The notes below the pieces were generated by a model. It was not told where the DNA came from and made no database searches. It was given only the letters and a program-made list of their open reading frames with translations. Both the position numbers and the translations under genes were made by a program. Below, piece by piece: positions 9,828 to 20,070 of a stretch of DNA of 64,000 nucleotides. Numbering within the stretch: the stretch's first letter is position 1; the number at the start of each line of letters is the position of its first letter. The stretch is from Corynebacterium flavescens (GTDB lineage Bacteria; Actinomycetota; Actinomycetes; Mycobacteriales; Mycobacteriaceae): contig NZ_VXKK01000023.1 in assembly GCF_008693105.1 (NCBI RefSeq), positions 1 through 64,000 of the forward strand, written 5' to 3'.

Positions 9828-10715
9828 TTACTCGAAGCTCACGCGATAAAGATCAGCCCACCGTTTCCCGGTGATCCAGAAGTCTTTGCTGCCGGGGATA
9901 TGGGCGATACCGTTGAGGACATTGTCTTTAGAATCAGCCCCGGCATCGTCTAATGCTGAGGCGTCAATAACGCCGTTGACCTCGCCGGAAGCGGGATCGA
10001 TGCGGAGGAGTTCAGTGCTCTTCCACACGTTGGCGTAGACGAGTCCGTCCACGCACTCGAGCTCGTTGATATTGCTAACGGGGCTACCCTCACGCGTGAC
10101 GGTGCTGCGGGGGCCGCGCTCGGCAAAGCTCGTCGGATCCAGGTGACGAAGCTGCGCTGAGCCATCAGACATGATGAGCTCATCTGGCATCGCGCACAGA
10201 CCCCACCCTTGGCCTGGATAGGAGATCTCCCCGGTCTTTTCGAGAGTATCCGCATCGTAGTGCATTGCGCGCTCGTTCTTCCAACTCAGCTGCCAGATGC
10301 GATCACCGGAGCGAGTGATTCCCTCGCCGAAGTAATCGGCGGGTAGATCCTCTTGCTGCAGCACCGTAGAATCCGCTGGGTCGAAGCGAAGCAGCCGGGA
10401 CTTTCCATACTGCCCCGTGCCGATCAAAAGCTTGCCTTGCTCGTCAACCTCAAGGCCCTGCGTAAAGGAGTCCGCGAGCATGGGCACACGCTCGTGAACG
10501 ACGACGTTGAGCTTTTCGACGTCGGATTGTGTCGCAGAACCTGTCGCAGAACCCGGCTCAGAATCTGCTGCATCGGAGGTGCAAGCTGTAATGCTCACCG
10601 CTACTAGAGGAACAAAGGCCATGGAAAGCGCTTTGTGCAGAGAATACGTTGGGGCAGGAGCACGGTGAGGCGTAGTCCCTGAGGAAGGCCGGCGTGCATG
10701 CGAAGAAGAACCCAT
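9828..10715 (-). CDS. Glutamine cyclotransferase-like lipoprotein
   Basis: A 295-residue protein with a hydrophobic segment ending in a lipobox (S-I-T-A-C, cysteine near 45) and a beta-propeller-type domain of the glutaminyl-peptide cyclotransferase family (pattern F-T-Q-G-L-E-V near 84-90, G-Q-Y-G-K-S-R-L-L-R-F). Plant and bacterial members form N-terminal pyroglutamate, and surface-anchored forms are common in corynebacteria. The long N-terminal stretch before the signal suggests the true start may be an internal ATG near 10622 (M-A-F-V-P-L), which would give a normal lipoprotein signal. Divergent from DUF3027. Confidence 0.82.
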   Translation of the reverse strand: MGSSSHARRPSSGTTPHRAPAPTYSLHKALSMAFVPLVAVSITACTSDAADSEPGSATGSATQSDVEKLNVVVHERVPMLADSFTQGLEVDEQGKLLIGTGQYGKSRLLRFDPADSTVLQQEDLPADYFGEGITRSGDRIWQLSWKNERAMHYDADTLEKTGEISYPGQGWGLCAMPDELIMSDGSAQLRHLDPTSFAERGPRSTVTREGSPVSNINELECVDGLVYANVWKSTELLRIDPASGEVNGVIDASALDDAGADSKDNVLNGIAHIPGSKDFWITGKRWADLYRVSFE

Positions 10716-10744
10716 GTGGGTAATTGTGCCTCACATGATGAATA

Positions 10745-11395
10745 ATGAGGAACGTGACTAACCGGAAATCTAGCCCCTTGATTCAAGCGCACGCTATCGA
10801 CATTGCCCGCGCGGCTTTGGAGGAAGTGGGCGAGGGCGGCGTCGGCAAGCACATCGGCGTTGCCGGAATGGGTGCGAATGTGGCAACCCACCGCTTCGCG
10901 GCCGACGTGCCCGGCTACCCCGGATGGGAGTGGCAGGCAGTGGTGGCCTGTGCTGCGGGCTCGCGCCACGTCACCGTTAACGAAGTGGCGCTGGTGCCAG
11001 GTGGAAGCGCCCTGCAAGCGCCGGATTGGGTGCCCTATAGCGAACGCCTGCGCCCCGGAGACCTAGGCCCGGGCGATCTCATGCCGCCCGCGCCTGATGA
11101 CGAACGTTTGGATGAGGGAGAGCTTTCCCCAGCTGGCCTGGCCCAAGCGGAGAAGCGCTGGCGTGCAGAATACGGGCCTAATTCCGAGATGGCGGCGCAA
11201 GCCCCACTGCAATGTAAGACCTGTGCTTTCTATCTTCCCTTTCTGCCTAATTTTGGTGTGTGTGCCAATGAATACTCTGCAGATGGGCGCGCAGTACACG
11301 CCACCTATGGTTGCGGCGCCCACTCGGGAATCAAGCTCAAGGAAGATTTGCGGCCTTCCGGCTCCGCCTTTGACGATGAGAAGCCGATCTATTAG
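10745..11395 (+). CDS. DUF3027 family protein with Cys-rich C-terminus
   Basis: A 216-residue soluble protein. The N-terminal half contains D-V-P-G-Y-P-G-W-x-W-x-A-V-V-A, typical of DUF3027. The C-terminal part has four cysteines arranged C-x-x-C, C, C (Q-C-K-T-C, F-G-V-C-A, Y-G-C-G), which looks like a metal site. The family sits beside cspB in many actinobacteria and has no assigned role. The start could be the ATG at 10745 or the GTG at 10754. The upstream gap from the divergent cyclase gene is only 29 bases, so the promoters overlap. Confidence 0.78.
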   Translation: MRNVTNRKSSPLIQAHAIDIARAALEEVGEGGVGKHIGVAGMGANVATHRFAADVPGYPGWEWQAVVACAAGSRHVTVNEVALVPGGSALQAPDWVPYSERLRPGDLGPGDLMPPAPDDERLDEGELSPAGLAQAEKRWRAEYGPNSEMAAQAPLQCKTCAFYLPFLPNFGVCANEYSADGRAVHATYGCGAHSGIKLKEDLRPSGSAFDDEKPIY

Positions 11396-11572
11396 TTCTT
11401 CAAAGGTGCCGAAGGCACTCGGAGGAGTGCAAAAGAACGCGGAACAATAAAGCATGCCGCGAATGTTGTCGGTTGTGTGTTCTCTGCCTCATTGATTTTG
11501 TGTTCAAGGTCCCAACAGGCCAGACTGAATCTGTAAAAATTCCTCCTGGCACTAGGTAAAGGGGCTGCATCG

Positions 11573-12976
11573 ATGAGCGATGTACTAGATAAATATTTCA
11601 AAATCTCCGAGCGAGGTTCTTCCGTAGGAACGGAGGTTCGCGCCGGCGTCGTCTCATTCTTCGCAATGGCCTACATCATCCTCCTCAACCCCCTCATCCT
11701 GGGCACCTCCCCGGATTCCAACGGGCATACCTTGGGAATCCCCCAGGTCGCCGCAGCCACCGCACTGGTAGCAGGCGTGATGACCATCGCTTTCGGCGTC
11801 ATTGCCAAGTATCCCTTCGCCATGGCGGCGGGGCTGGGTATGAACTCCTTCGTCGCCGTCACCATGGTCGCCACCAAGGGCTTGAGCTGGCAGGAGGCCA
11901 TGGGCCTCGTCGTCATCGAGGGCATCATCATCGTCCTTCTGGCCGTGTCCGGATTCCGTACCGCGGTATTTGAGGCTATTCCGCGTTCGATGAAAGCGGC
12001 CATGGGCGTCGGTATTGGCATGTTCATTGCCATCATCGGCTTCGTGGACGGCGGATTTGTCACCCGCGTGCCGGATGCCGCACAGACCACCGTTCCGGTT
12101 GGGCTGGGCATCAACGGTTCCATCGCCACGTGGCCCGCATTCGTCTTCGTCATCGGCCTTATCATCTGTGCCTTCTGCGTCATCCGGAAGATCCCCGGCG
12201 GACTCTTTATAGGAATCGTCTCCACCACTATCATCGCCATCATCATCCAAAAGGTCACCGGGTCTGAGGACTGGGGCATGGCCACCCCAGGTGCGCCGAC
12301 CTCGTTGGGTGGGCTGCCTGACCTGTCCATCGTGGGCGATATCAGCATCTTCGGCGCGTTTACCCGCTTGGGCGTCATCGCCACCGTTTTGCTCGTCTTT
12401 ACGCTCTTGCTGACCAACTTCTTTGACGCCATGGGCACCATGACCGGTTTGGGCAAGCAGGCCAACCTCGTTGATGAAGATGGCGTACTGCCGGACATGA
12501 AGAAGGCACTGGTTGTTGAGGGCGTCGGTGCAGTAGCCGGCGGTTTGGGTTCCTCCTCCTCGAATACCGTATTTGCTGATTCTTCCGCTGGTATCGGTGA
12601 CGGCGCGCGCACCGGTCTGGCCAACATCATCACCGGTGTGCTTTTCCTCCTGGCGATGTTCCTCACCCCGCTTTACGAGATCGTTCCCATCGAGGCCGCC
12701 GCCCCTGTACTGGTCATCGTGGGTGTCATGATGGCCAGCCAGATCACGGAGATCAGCTGGACCAAGATGGAAATCGCCATCCCTGCCTTCCTCACCATCG
12801 TGGTCATGCCCTTTACCTACTCCATTGCTAACGGCATCGGTGTCGGTTTCATCTCCTTCGCGCTCATGGCTACCTTCGCAGGAAAGGCCAAGCAGGTGCA
12901 CTGGATCATGTGGCTGGTGGCAGCCTTGTTCGTGGTCTACTTCGCCATGACGCCCATTTCGAGCTTGTTTGGCTAA
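11573..12976 (+). CDS. AzgA-type NCS2 purine permease
   Basis: A 467-residue polytopic protein of the nucleobase:cation symporter-2 AzgA branch, which imports adenine, guanine and hypoxanthine by proton symport. It has about 12-14 membrane segments. Signature stretches are the N-terminal F-A-M-A-Y-I-I-L-L-N-P, G-L-G-M-N-S-F in the third segment, D-A-M-G-T-M-T-G in the middle and the S-S-S-N-T-V-F helix break. The preceding 177 bases hold a likely promoter (tgtaaaaatt near 11532) and no purine riboswitch that I can recognise. Eighteen bases later the methyltransferase gene starts, so they may be cotranscribed. Confidence 0.9.
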   Translation: MSDVLDKYFKISERGSSVGTEVRAGVVSFFAMAYIILLNPLILGTSPDSNGHTLGIPQVAAATALVAGVMTIAFGVIAKYPFAMAAGLGMNSFVAVTMVATKGLSWQEAMGLVVIEGIIIVLLAVSGFRTAVFEAIPRSMKAAMGVGIGMFIAIIGFVDGGFVTRVPDAAQTTVPVGLGINGSIATWPAFVFVIGLIICAFCVIRKIPGGLFIGIVSTTIIAIIIQKVTGSEDWGMATPGAPTSLGGLPDLSIVGDISIFGAFTRLGVIATVLLVFTLLLTNFFDAMGTMTGLGKQANLVDEDGVLPDMKKALVVEGVGAVAGGLGSSSSNTVFADSSAGIGDGARTGLANIITGVLFLLAMFLTPLYEIVPIEAAAPVLVIVGVMMASQITEISWTKMEIAIPAFLTIVVMPFTYSIANGIGVGFISFALMATFAGKAKQVHWIMWLVAALFVVYFAMTPISSLFG

Positions 12977-12994
12977 GGCGGTACTCTCAGGTGC

Positions 12995-13816
12995 ATGCGC
13001 ACCTCAATTGCTGATCCTCGTGACCCTCGCCTCGACGATGTCAGGGACTTGAATAAGTCCGACAAGTCGGGCGAGGGTCTCGTCATTGCGGAGGGGCCTT
13101 TGGTGGTCTCCCGTCTAGCCCAGTCTCGTTTCTCCTTGCGCTGCGTCGTCGGCTTTGGCCCCAAGCTCGATTCCTACGTGGAGCAGTACGGAGACCCCGG
13201 CTGCCCGCTCTATGAGGTGGAGCGGGAAGTACTGGCCCAGGTGGCGGGATTCGACATGCACCGCGGCCTCGTTGCCGCCGCTGACCGCGCCCCCGAGCCC
13301 GAGCTTTCCAGCGTTCTGGAGGAAGCGACAACCCTCGTCGTCCTCGAAGGCGTGGGAGATCATGAAAATATCGGCGCTATCTTCCGCAACGCCGCGGGAA
13401 TGGACGTTGACGCAGTCCTACTCGGCTCGGGGGCCGCTGATCCTCTCTACCGCCGTTCGGTCCGTGTATCGATGGGGCACGCGCTGCGGCTGCCCTTCGC
13501 CCATTTAGAGGGCGGGCACACCACGTGGCAACGCTCTCTTGAAAGACTGCGCAGCGCAGGATTCCGCCTAGTGTCTTTGACTCCGGACGAGTCTGCTGTG
13601 CACCTGGCTGAGGCTATGCGCGGCGCCGACAAGGTGGCATTGCTCGTGGGGGCGGAGGGGCCGGGACTGACGGAACATGCCATGCGCGCCACCGACGTAC
13701 GCGCCCGCATCCCCATGGCCGCGGGCACCGATTCCCTCAATGTGGCCACCTCGGCGGCCATTGCCTTCTATGAGCGCCAGCGCTCGCGGACGGCCTTCGC
13801 TGCGCGCGAGATGTAG
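12995..13816 (+). CDS. TrmH/SpoU-family RNA 2'-O-ribose methyltransferase
   Basis: A 273-residue protein with an N-terminal L30e-like substrate-binding domain and a C-terminal SPOUT domain. The three SPOUT motifs are clear: N-I-G-A-I-F-R-N-A-A (motif 1, near 125), L-V-G-A-E-G-P-G-L-T (motif 2, near 215), and I-P-M-A-A-G-T-D-S-L-N-V-A-T-S-A-A-I (motif 3, near 238) of the trefoil knot that binds S-adenosylmethionine. The target, rRNA or tRNA, cannot be told from sequence. The 3' end overlaps the convergent DUF6928-like gene by 49 bases. Confidence 0.9.
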   Translation: MRTSIADPRDPRLDDVRDLNKSDKSGEGLVIAEGPLVVSRLAQSRFSLRCVVGFGPKLDSYVEQYGDPGCPLYEVEREVLAQVAGFDMHRGLVAAADRAPEPELSSVLEEATTLVVLEGVGDHENIGAIFRNAAGMDVDAVLLGSGAADPLYRRSVRVSMGHALRLPFAHLEGGHTTWQRSLERLRSAGFRLVSLTPDESAVHLAEAMRGADKVALLVGAEGPGLTEHAMRATDVRARIPMAAGTDSLNVATSAAIAFYERQRSRTAFAAREM

Positions 13817-14610
13817 CTAGAAGCACGGGAAGCAAGCCGCTTTCCGCTCTCCCAGAGCTCCTGACTCGTTGAACCAGGCTCGGTGTCATCGGCGAAGTTA
13901 TTCTCATAATCGTCATAATCGCTCAAGCCGAGCTTTCCGGCGGAATCGCTCGCGAGTTCACTCAGGGAGCGCCGTGATTGGCGCGCCCGCGCGATCTTCG
14001 GCTCCGGCCTGCCATCTACCGCATAGCCCACGACATCTAAGTCGGGGCCGTCGCTGCCGATCTCAATTCCAAGCCAATAAGACTGTGCCTCCTGCATGAG
14101 TCCACGCGGCTCAAACGGCAGGGAGATTCCTCCCAGTGCAGGGTACTTTTCCCCCGCCCAATAGGCAGCCTCAAAGGGCTCCGGCAGCCCGTGGTCCTCG
14201 AGGAGCTCGAAGCGGGTGCCGCACAGGGAACGCTTGAGTTCTTGCTGTTCCCAATGTGCGAATCCGGCGTAGCCCTCATCTCCGCCTTCACTGAAGGCAT
14301 AAATATTGCGGGCTGGCACTGCCTCCAAGAGGTTGGTGGGTAGCTTGGACAACCGCAGTGACTCGCCCTCGATGACTGTCTGCACGACCGCGATCCCGGG
14401 ATAGCCGCCAATGTAGTACTCGTGCGGGTCTGCCGTAGCCGAGCGATTCAAGGGAAATTGACCGATAGCGGTTACCGGCAAGCGCGGATTGAGCTGAGCC
14501 AAAAACTTCCGGCCAAAGCCGCGGTCTGCCTTGGGCTGGGAAGCCAGAACCTTGGCTGGATCTGGGCAGTTGACGTACCAGACGGTGAGGACTGCTCGAG
14601 AGATTTCCAC
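13768..14610 (-). CDS. DUF6928-like hypothetical protein
   Basis: A 280-residue protein beginning V-L-T-V-W-Y-V-N-C-P-D-P with a compact domain of about 190 residues rich in aromatic residues (Y-Y-I-G-G-Y-P-G, F-A-H-W-E-Q-Q-E-L) and an acidic then basic tail. It resembles a corynebacterial family I recall as DUF6928, without known function. It follows sepH by 12 bases, so it is probably cotranscribed with a cell-division gene. No membrane segment or signal peptide. Confidence 0.6.
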   Translation of the reverse strand: MEISRAVLTVWYVNCPDPAKVLASQPKADRGFGRKFLAQLNPRLPVTAIGQFPLNRSATADPHEYYIGGYPGIAVVQTVIEGESLRLSKLPTNLLEAVPARNIYAFSEGGDEGYAGFAHWEQQELKRSLCGTRFELLEDHGLPEPFEAAYWAGEKYPALGGISLPFEPRGLMQEAQSYWLGIEIGSDGPDLDVVGYAVDGRPEPKIARARQSRRSLSELASDSAGKLGLSDYDDYENNFADDTEPGSTSQELWESGKRLASRASSYISRAAKAVRERWRS

Positions 14611-14622
14611 GGCAGATTCCTT

Positions 14623-15690
14623 TTAGTCGCGCGGACGCTTGGTATTAGAACGCACACCAAGGAGGACGTCCTCCCAATGGGGCGTCACTGCCTTGCGACG
14701 GCGCTTGCTTGGCTTGCGCTCCGCGGGTGGATTCTGCAGGAAATTATCCTTTTCTTCTCCGGCAGAGCCGTCTGCCTGCGCGGGCTCTTGGGAGGAGGCA
14801 GATTCATTGGCAGAGGCTTTCTCTTCCCCGGAATCTGCGGAATCCTCTGCCCCCTCGGGGCGGGGTGCTGTGGGGGTGGTGAAATCTGCAATGTCCGTCA
14901 CCGAGCTGGGGCCTTGTCCGTCGAAGGCTTCTTCGTAGCGTTCTCCTCTTCCGATGGAGGTCAGAGAACGTACAGGTTGCACGAAGTCAGGGTCCGTGAG
15001 ATCGGCTGCAACTGAGTTGCGAGCTTCCACTGTGGCCGGCGTGGACATGGACTGCCGGAAAGTCCACTCCGCCTCGTTCTGGGAAAGGCCGGCCTTCCAG
15101 GTGATACGCACGATCCACGGCTCGCCCTGGTGGCGGTAGGCATCCCAGGTTGATTCGGAGAGCGAATGCCCGCGCGCTGCGAAGGAGGTGGCGAGTATTT
15201 CCCACAAGGTGAGCTTCGCCGGTCCATCCTCGCGCACTGGGTGTGCCTGCTTGGCGACGTCGGCCACGCGCTCGCGCTCCAACATCACTGGGTAGGCAAA
15301 AGGCTCAATGCGTGATTCCGGTACACCCAACTCAGCGGCAAGATCGGCTGCAGACGCGCCAGCGCGGATGCGATTCTGAATCTCTGCAGGACGCAACGGG
15401 ATGGGCTCGGTCGCGGCTCGCTGCTGCGTGGGCAGGGAGTGAGGCTGGGTTATCGCCGTGGTAGCCGCCTGGCGCCGCTGGCTGGCGGGGGCAGCAACGC
15501 CCGCGCCTTCCGATGGTTGTTGCTGCGGTTGCGCCGCAGCAGAATCAGCAGCAGCAATAACGTCAGCGGTGGGGGAGAGCAGCTCGCGGAGCTCTTCGGT
15601 GACAGCGAGGAAGAACTCTTCGCCACCTTCAGTGCGCAGCACCAAGGAAGATTCGGTTGAGTCGCTGCTGACGAGGAATAGCTCGCGCAT
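14623..15690 (-). CDS. sepH: Septation protein SepH
   Basis: A 355-residue cytoplasmic protein. The N-terminal DUF3071 domain starts M-R-E-L-F-L-V and includes a helix-turn-helix-like stretch (E-I-Q-N-R-I-R-A-G-A-S-A-A-D-L-A near 100-120). A long acidic, low-complexity region then leads to a basic C-terminal patch (K-P-S-K-R-R-R-K-A-V). SepH in Streptomyces and Mycobacterium binds FtsZ and stimulates Z-ring assembly, and the basic C-terminus is the proposed contact. I place the start at the ATG at 15690. An in-frame upstream extension to 15768 lacks family similarity. Confidence 0.85.
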   Translation of the reverse strand: MRELFLVSSDSTESSLVLRTEGGEEFFLAVTEELRELLSPTADVIAAADSAAAQPQQQPSEGAGVAAPASQRRQAATTAITQPHSLPTQQRAATEPIPLRPAEIQNRIRAGASAADLAAELGVPESRIEPFAYPVMLERERVADVAKQAHPVREDGPAKLTLWEILATSFAARGHSLSESTWDAYRHQGEPWIVRITWKAGLSQNEAEWTFRQSMSTPATVEARNSVAADLTDPDFVQPVRSLTSIGRGERYEEAFDGQGPSSVTDIADFTTPTAPRPEGAEDSADSGEEKASANESASSQEPAQADGSAGEEKDNFLQNPPAERKPSKRRRKAVTPHWEDVLLGVRSNTKRPRD

Positions 15691-15782
15691 AAATGGCGCT
15701 CCTTCGGCACGGTAGATCGACAGGTATCCAGGCCGACGCCCGTGGGCGGCAGCTGTGATTGGTTCCACTCTAACGCAGAAAG

Positions 15783-15810
15783 GCCCCCCGATCCGCTAAG
15801 GACCGGGGGG
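15783..15810 (-). terminator. Terminator of serC
   Basis: A GC-rich hairpin of ccccccgatcc and ggaccgggggg with one mismatch and a five-base loop. On the minus strand it is followed by cctttct. It lies 18 bases after the serC stop. Confidence 0.85.
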
Positions 15811-15827
15811 CATGTTGTCGCTATGGA

Positions 15828-16967
<1,140 letters not shown>

Positions 16968-17020
16968 TTAACGATTTTTCGAGGGCAGGGAAGAAAAATA
17001 TTGAACTACTCGCTGTTGGC

Positions 17021-17076
17021 AGTGTCACAAAGTTTGATACTGTGTGAGGAGATTAAGTCAACCATGCCGGTATGAT
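17021..17076 (+). promoter_or_regulatory. gltA promoter region with operator-like repeats
   Basis: A -10 element tatgat lies at 17071-17076, about 31 bases before the GTG start. Just upstream, caca (17026-17029) and tgtg (17041-17044) flank aaagtttgatac, whose complement resembles the aaactttg core of RamB sites. In C. glutamicum, gltA is controlled by RamA, RamB and GlxR. Assignment of these regulators here is inference from motif likeness. Confidence 0.5.
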
Positions 17077-17107
17077 CCCGGCGTTATTGTTGAGAAAGGA
17101 TCAACAA

Positions 17108-18400
17108 GTGGCATCTGAAGACGACAAGGTCGTACTCCACTATCCTGGCGGAGAGTACGAGATGGGTATCAAGCAGTCCACCGAAGGTGACTCCGGCTTT
17201 GATATTGGCAATCTTCGCAACGCAACAGGCCTGGTTACTTTCGATCCCGGATATACCGCAACGGGCTCTACGGAATCGAAGATCACCTTCATCAATGGCG
17301 AAGAGGGGATTCTGCGCCACCGTGGATATGACATTGCGGATCTGGCGGAACATGCCAGCTTCAATGAAGTCTCCTACCTCCTGATTAAGGGCCACCTGCC
17401 TAATCTGGATGAGCTGCACGCTTTCAACAACGATATCCGCCACCACACCTTGTTGGATGAGGACTTCAAGGCGCAGTTCTCTATCTTCCCGCGTGATGCT
17501 CACCCCATGGCGGTGCTGGCATCTTCGGTTAATATTCTCTCGACTTACTACCAGGATCAGCTCGATCCCCTGGATGAGGAGCAGCTCGACAAGGCAACCG
17601 TTCGCCTTCTAGCCAAGGTCCCCATGCTGGCTGCTTACGCCTATCGTGCATCCCAGGGCAAGCCCTATATGTACCCGGATAACAACCTCAATGCCCGGGA
17701 GAACTTCCTGCGCATGATGTTTGGTTACCCAACCGAAGAGTATGACGTCGACCCCGTGGTTGCTAAGGCTCTTGATAAGCTGCTCATCCTGCACGCGGAC
17801 CACGAGCAAAACTGCTCTACCTCCACCGTGCGTATGATTGGTTCCGCGCAGGCCAACATGTTCGTCTCCATCGCCGGAGGCATCAACGCTCTGTCCGGCC
17901 CGCTGCACGGCGGCGCTAACCAGGCGGTGCTGGAGATGTTGGAGGATATCCAGGCCAACAACAACGGTGACGCCACTGACTTCATGAACCGCGTGAAGAA
18001 CAAGGAAAAGGGTGTCCGTCTCATGGGCTTCGGGCACCGCGTCTACAAGAACTACGATCCGCGCGCAGCCATCGTGAAGGAAACCGCACACGAGATCCTG
18101 GAGCACCTCGGTGGCGATCCCATGCTGGATCTGGCCCTGCAGCTCGAGGAAATTGCCTTGAACGATGACTACTTTGTCTCGCGCAAGCTTTACCCGAACG
18201 TGGACTTCTACACCGGCCTCATCTACCGTGCTATGGGCTTCCCCACGGACTTCTTCACGGTTCTCTTTGCCATCGGCCGTCTTCCAGGCTGGATTGCGCA
18301 GTACCGCGAGCAGCTCGAGCTCAACACCAAGATCAACCGCCCGCGTCAGATCTACACCGGTGAGGTTTTCCGCAAGGTAAACCCACGCAGCGAGCGTTAG
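17108..18400 (+). CDS. gltA: Citrate synthase
   Basis: A 430-residue type II citrate synthase condensing oxaloacetate and acetyl-CoA at the entry of the TCA cycle. The catalytic residues lie in recognisable blocks: H-A-D-H-E-Q-N-C-S-T-S-T near 220, G-P-L-H-G-G-A-N near 258, G-F-G-H-R-V-Y-K near 305 and P-N-V-D-F-Y-T-G near 362. The start is the GTG at 17108, preceded by gaaagga with eight-base spacing, rather than an upstream ATG at 17072 that falls in the promoter. Downstream 128 bases separate it from the FKBP gene, which has its own promoter. Confidence 0.97.
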   Translation: MASEDDKVVLHYPGGEYEMGIKQSTEGDSGFDIGNLRNATGLVTFDPGYTATGSTESKITFINGEEGILRHRGYDIADLAEHASFNEVSYLLIKGHLPNLDELHAFNNDIRHHTLLDEDFKAQFSIFPRDAHPMAVLASSVNILSTYYQDQLDPLDEEQLDKATVRLLAKVPMLAAYAYRASQGKPYMYPDNNLNARENFLRMMFGYPTEEYDVDPVVAKALDKLLILHADHEQNCSTSTVRMIGSAQANMFVSIAGGINALSGPLHGGANQAVLEMLEDIQANNNGDATDFMNRVKNKEKGVRLMGFGHRVYKNYDPRAAIVKETAHEILEHLGGDPMLDLALQLEEIALNDDYFVSRKLYPNVDFYTGLIYRAMGFPTDFFTVLFAIGRLPGWIAQYREQLELNTKINRPRQIYTGEVFRKVNPRSER

Positions 18401-18448
18401 TTCTCCAGCTGAGGCAGCACTGATACCGCCGAATCGATGCTTAACCCC

Positions 18449-18454
18449 TATAAT
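18449..18454 (+). promoter_or_regulatory. -10 element of the FKBP gene
   Basis: A perfect tataat lies 75 bases upstream of the FKBP start codon. No clear -35 hexamer precedes it, which is common in corynebacteria. The resulting leader ends in the ribosome site caaggag. Confidence 0.55.
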
Positions 18455-18528
18455 GAGGAAAGCTCGGTTCGGCTCTTGTCGTTCGAACCTTAAGAAAACC
18501 TCCATAGTTCCCAAGGAGAATTATCCCC

Positions 18529-18888
18529 ATGGAAAAGCCTGTTATTGAAGCTCAGACCGGTCCCGCCCCGACTGACCTCGTCATCGAGGACATCGTTGTT
18601 GGTGACGGTGCCGAGGCGCAACCGAGCGGTGTCGTTGAAGTGCACTACGTCGGGGCGGACTACGAAACCAACCAAGAGTTTGATTCTTCTTGGGATCGTG
18701 GACAATCCATCGAGTTCCCATTGACTGGCCTCATCGCCGGCTGGCAAGAAGGTATACCTGGAATGAAAGTGGGCGGACGCCGCCAGCTCATCATCCCTCC
18801 GGAAAAGGCCTATGGGCCTGTGGGCGGTGGGCATCCGCTCTCTGGCCGCACCCTCGTCTTCGTTATTGACTTGATCCGCGCAGAATAG
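18529..18888 (+). CDS. fkpA: FKBP-type peptidyl-prolyl cis-trans isomerase
   Basis: A 119-residue single-domain FKBP without signal peptide, so cytoplasmic. The fold is seen in V-E-V-H-Y-V-G, F-D-S-S-W-D-R-G, F-P-L-T-G-L-I-A-G-W-Q-E-G-I and G-G-R-R-Q-L-I-I-P-P-x-x-A-Y-G, with the active-site Y, F, D, W and I positions conserved. It assists folding at proline bonds. It follows gltA as in C. glutamicum. A strong terminator lies 43 bases downstream. Confidence 0.93.
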   Translation: MEKPVIEAQTGPAPTDLVIEDIVVGDGAEAQPSGVVEVHYVGADYETNQEFDSSWDRGQSIEFPLTGLIAGWQEGIPGMKVGGRRQLIIPPEKAYGPVGGGHPLSGRTLVFVIDLIRAE

Positions 18889-18930
18889 CGTGTCTGCAGC
18901 CGGGCAGGCTGCAGTGTTCGACGCTGAACG

Positions 18931-18980
18931 GACCCTGACTTTTCACCCCATGTCGTCTTGGGGGGAGTCAGGGTTCTTTT
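18931..18980 (+). terminator. Terminator of the FKBP gene
   Basis: The arms gaccctgact (18931-18940) and agtcagggtt (18966-18975) pair apart from a terminal g/t wobble, with a smaller inner stem of cccca and tgggg, then ttctttt. Confidence 0.85.
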
Positions 18981-19058
18981 GTGCTTCGCGCAGCAGAGTT
19001 CTTTTGCGGTAGGTCTCTTTTGTTGATCCCGCCCACAAGTGCGCGCGAAAAAGGCACA

Positions 19059-19922
19059 ATGGGCTCTATGAACATTCCAAGCGTTAGTTTTAATGATGAC
19101 CGGGAAATGCCCCAGCTCGGCCTGGGCACGTATAAAATGCAGGGCGAAGAGTGTAAAAGAGTAGTCCGGGAGGCAATTGAGCTCGGCTATCGCCACTTTG
19201 ACACCGCGACCTTGTACGACAACGAGGAGGCCGTGGGCCAGGCTATCGCTGATGCCATTTCCGCTGGTGACGTCACTCGGGACGAGCTCTTTGTTACCAC
19301 GAAGGTGTGGCACAGCCATCATGGAGCTGAGAAAACCCAGCAGTCTTTCCATGACTCCCTGTCCAAGTTGCAGCTTGATTATCTAGATCTCTACCTCATT
19401 CACTGGCCGTGGCCGCAGGGAGGGCTTTTCGTAGAAACCTTCGAGCAGATGGCTCGCATGCAGGGGATGGGGCAGATTGCCTCCATCGGGGTTGCTAACT
19501 TCTACGGGGAGGTGCTGAGCGAGCTCATTGATAAGACCGGCATCGTTCCGGTGCTCAACCAAGTGGAGCTACACCCCGGGTTTACTCAGCCCGCACTCCG
19601 GGAGTTCCACCAAAAGCACGGAATCGTGACTGAGGCGTGGTCCCCTCTGGCGCGAGGCATCGTTCTCAATAATCCGGATGTGAAAGCAATCGCTGCAGCG
19701 CATTCTGCCACACCTGGCCAGATCGTCATTGCCTACTTGCTGGGGAAAGGAATCTCCGTGATTCCTAAGTCGAGTCACAAGGCGCGGCTGGAGGAAAACC
19801 TCAAATCGGTGAAGATCAAGCTCAAGCGCAGTGATATCGAAGTGCTTGATTCCTTTGAAGGCAAGGAAGGCTTTGGCCGTATGTTCAAGGATCCGCGGGA
19901 GTTCCCGGGAGCGCAGGGGTAG
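19059..19922 (+). CDS. Aldo/keto reductase
   Basis: A 287-residue NADPH-dependent aldo/keto reductase of the 2,5-diketo-gluconate reductase-like group. The tetrad is visible: Asp in F-D-T-A, Tyr in T-L-Y-D-N, Lys in T-T-K-V-W and His in L-I-H-W-P. The coenzyme loop has I-P-K-S-S-H-K-A-R-L-E-E-N near 240. The start at 19059 has aaaagg five bases upstream. An ATG at 19068 is the alternative, and an upstream extension to 18981 overlaps the preceding terminator and is unlikely. Monocistronic, ending 25 bases before a perfect terminator. Substrate unknown. Confidence 0.9.
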   Translation: MGSMNIPSVSFNDDREMPQLGLGTYKMQGEECKRVVREAIELGYRHFDTATLYDNEEAVGQAIADAISAGDVTRDELFVTTKVWHSHHGAEKTQQSFHDSLSKLQLDYLDLYLIHWPWPQGGLFVETFEQMARMQGMGQIASIGVANFYGEVLSELIDKTGIVPVLNQVELHPGFTQPALREFHQKHGIVTEAWSPLARGIVLNNPDVKAIAAAHSATPGQIVIAYLLGKGISVIPKSSHKARLEENLKSVKIKLKRSDIEVLDSFEGKEGFGRMFKDPREFPGAQG

Positions 19923-19947
19923 AACTTGGCTTCAACTAAGTTCCCAC

Positions 19948-19995
19948 AATGGAGGTGTTAGCACTTTTAAGGAAGTGCTAACACCTCCATTTTTT
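19948..19995 (+). terminator. Terminator of the aldo/keto reductase gene
   Basis: A perfect 19-base stem (19948-19966 with 19973-19991) with a six-base loop ends in a run of six T. Confidence 0.95.
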
Positions 19996-20070
19996 GCGCA
20001 AAGGCCGCATTGAGGAGGGAGAACCCGCGGTCTTGCCTTAGAGAACAGTGAGTGAATTGCCAAGGATTCA

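Noticed and set aside
11654..12901. A 415-codon minus frame inside the purine permease gene, and a similar 401-codon frame at 21165-22370 inside mctC
   Set aside because: Both are highly acidic, His/Asp/Gly-rich antisense shadows of membrane-protein codons and show no fold-like pattern.
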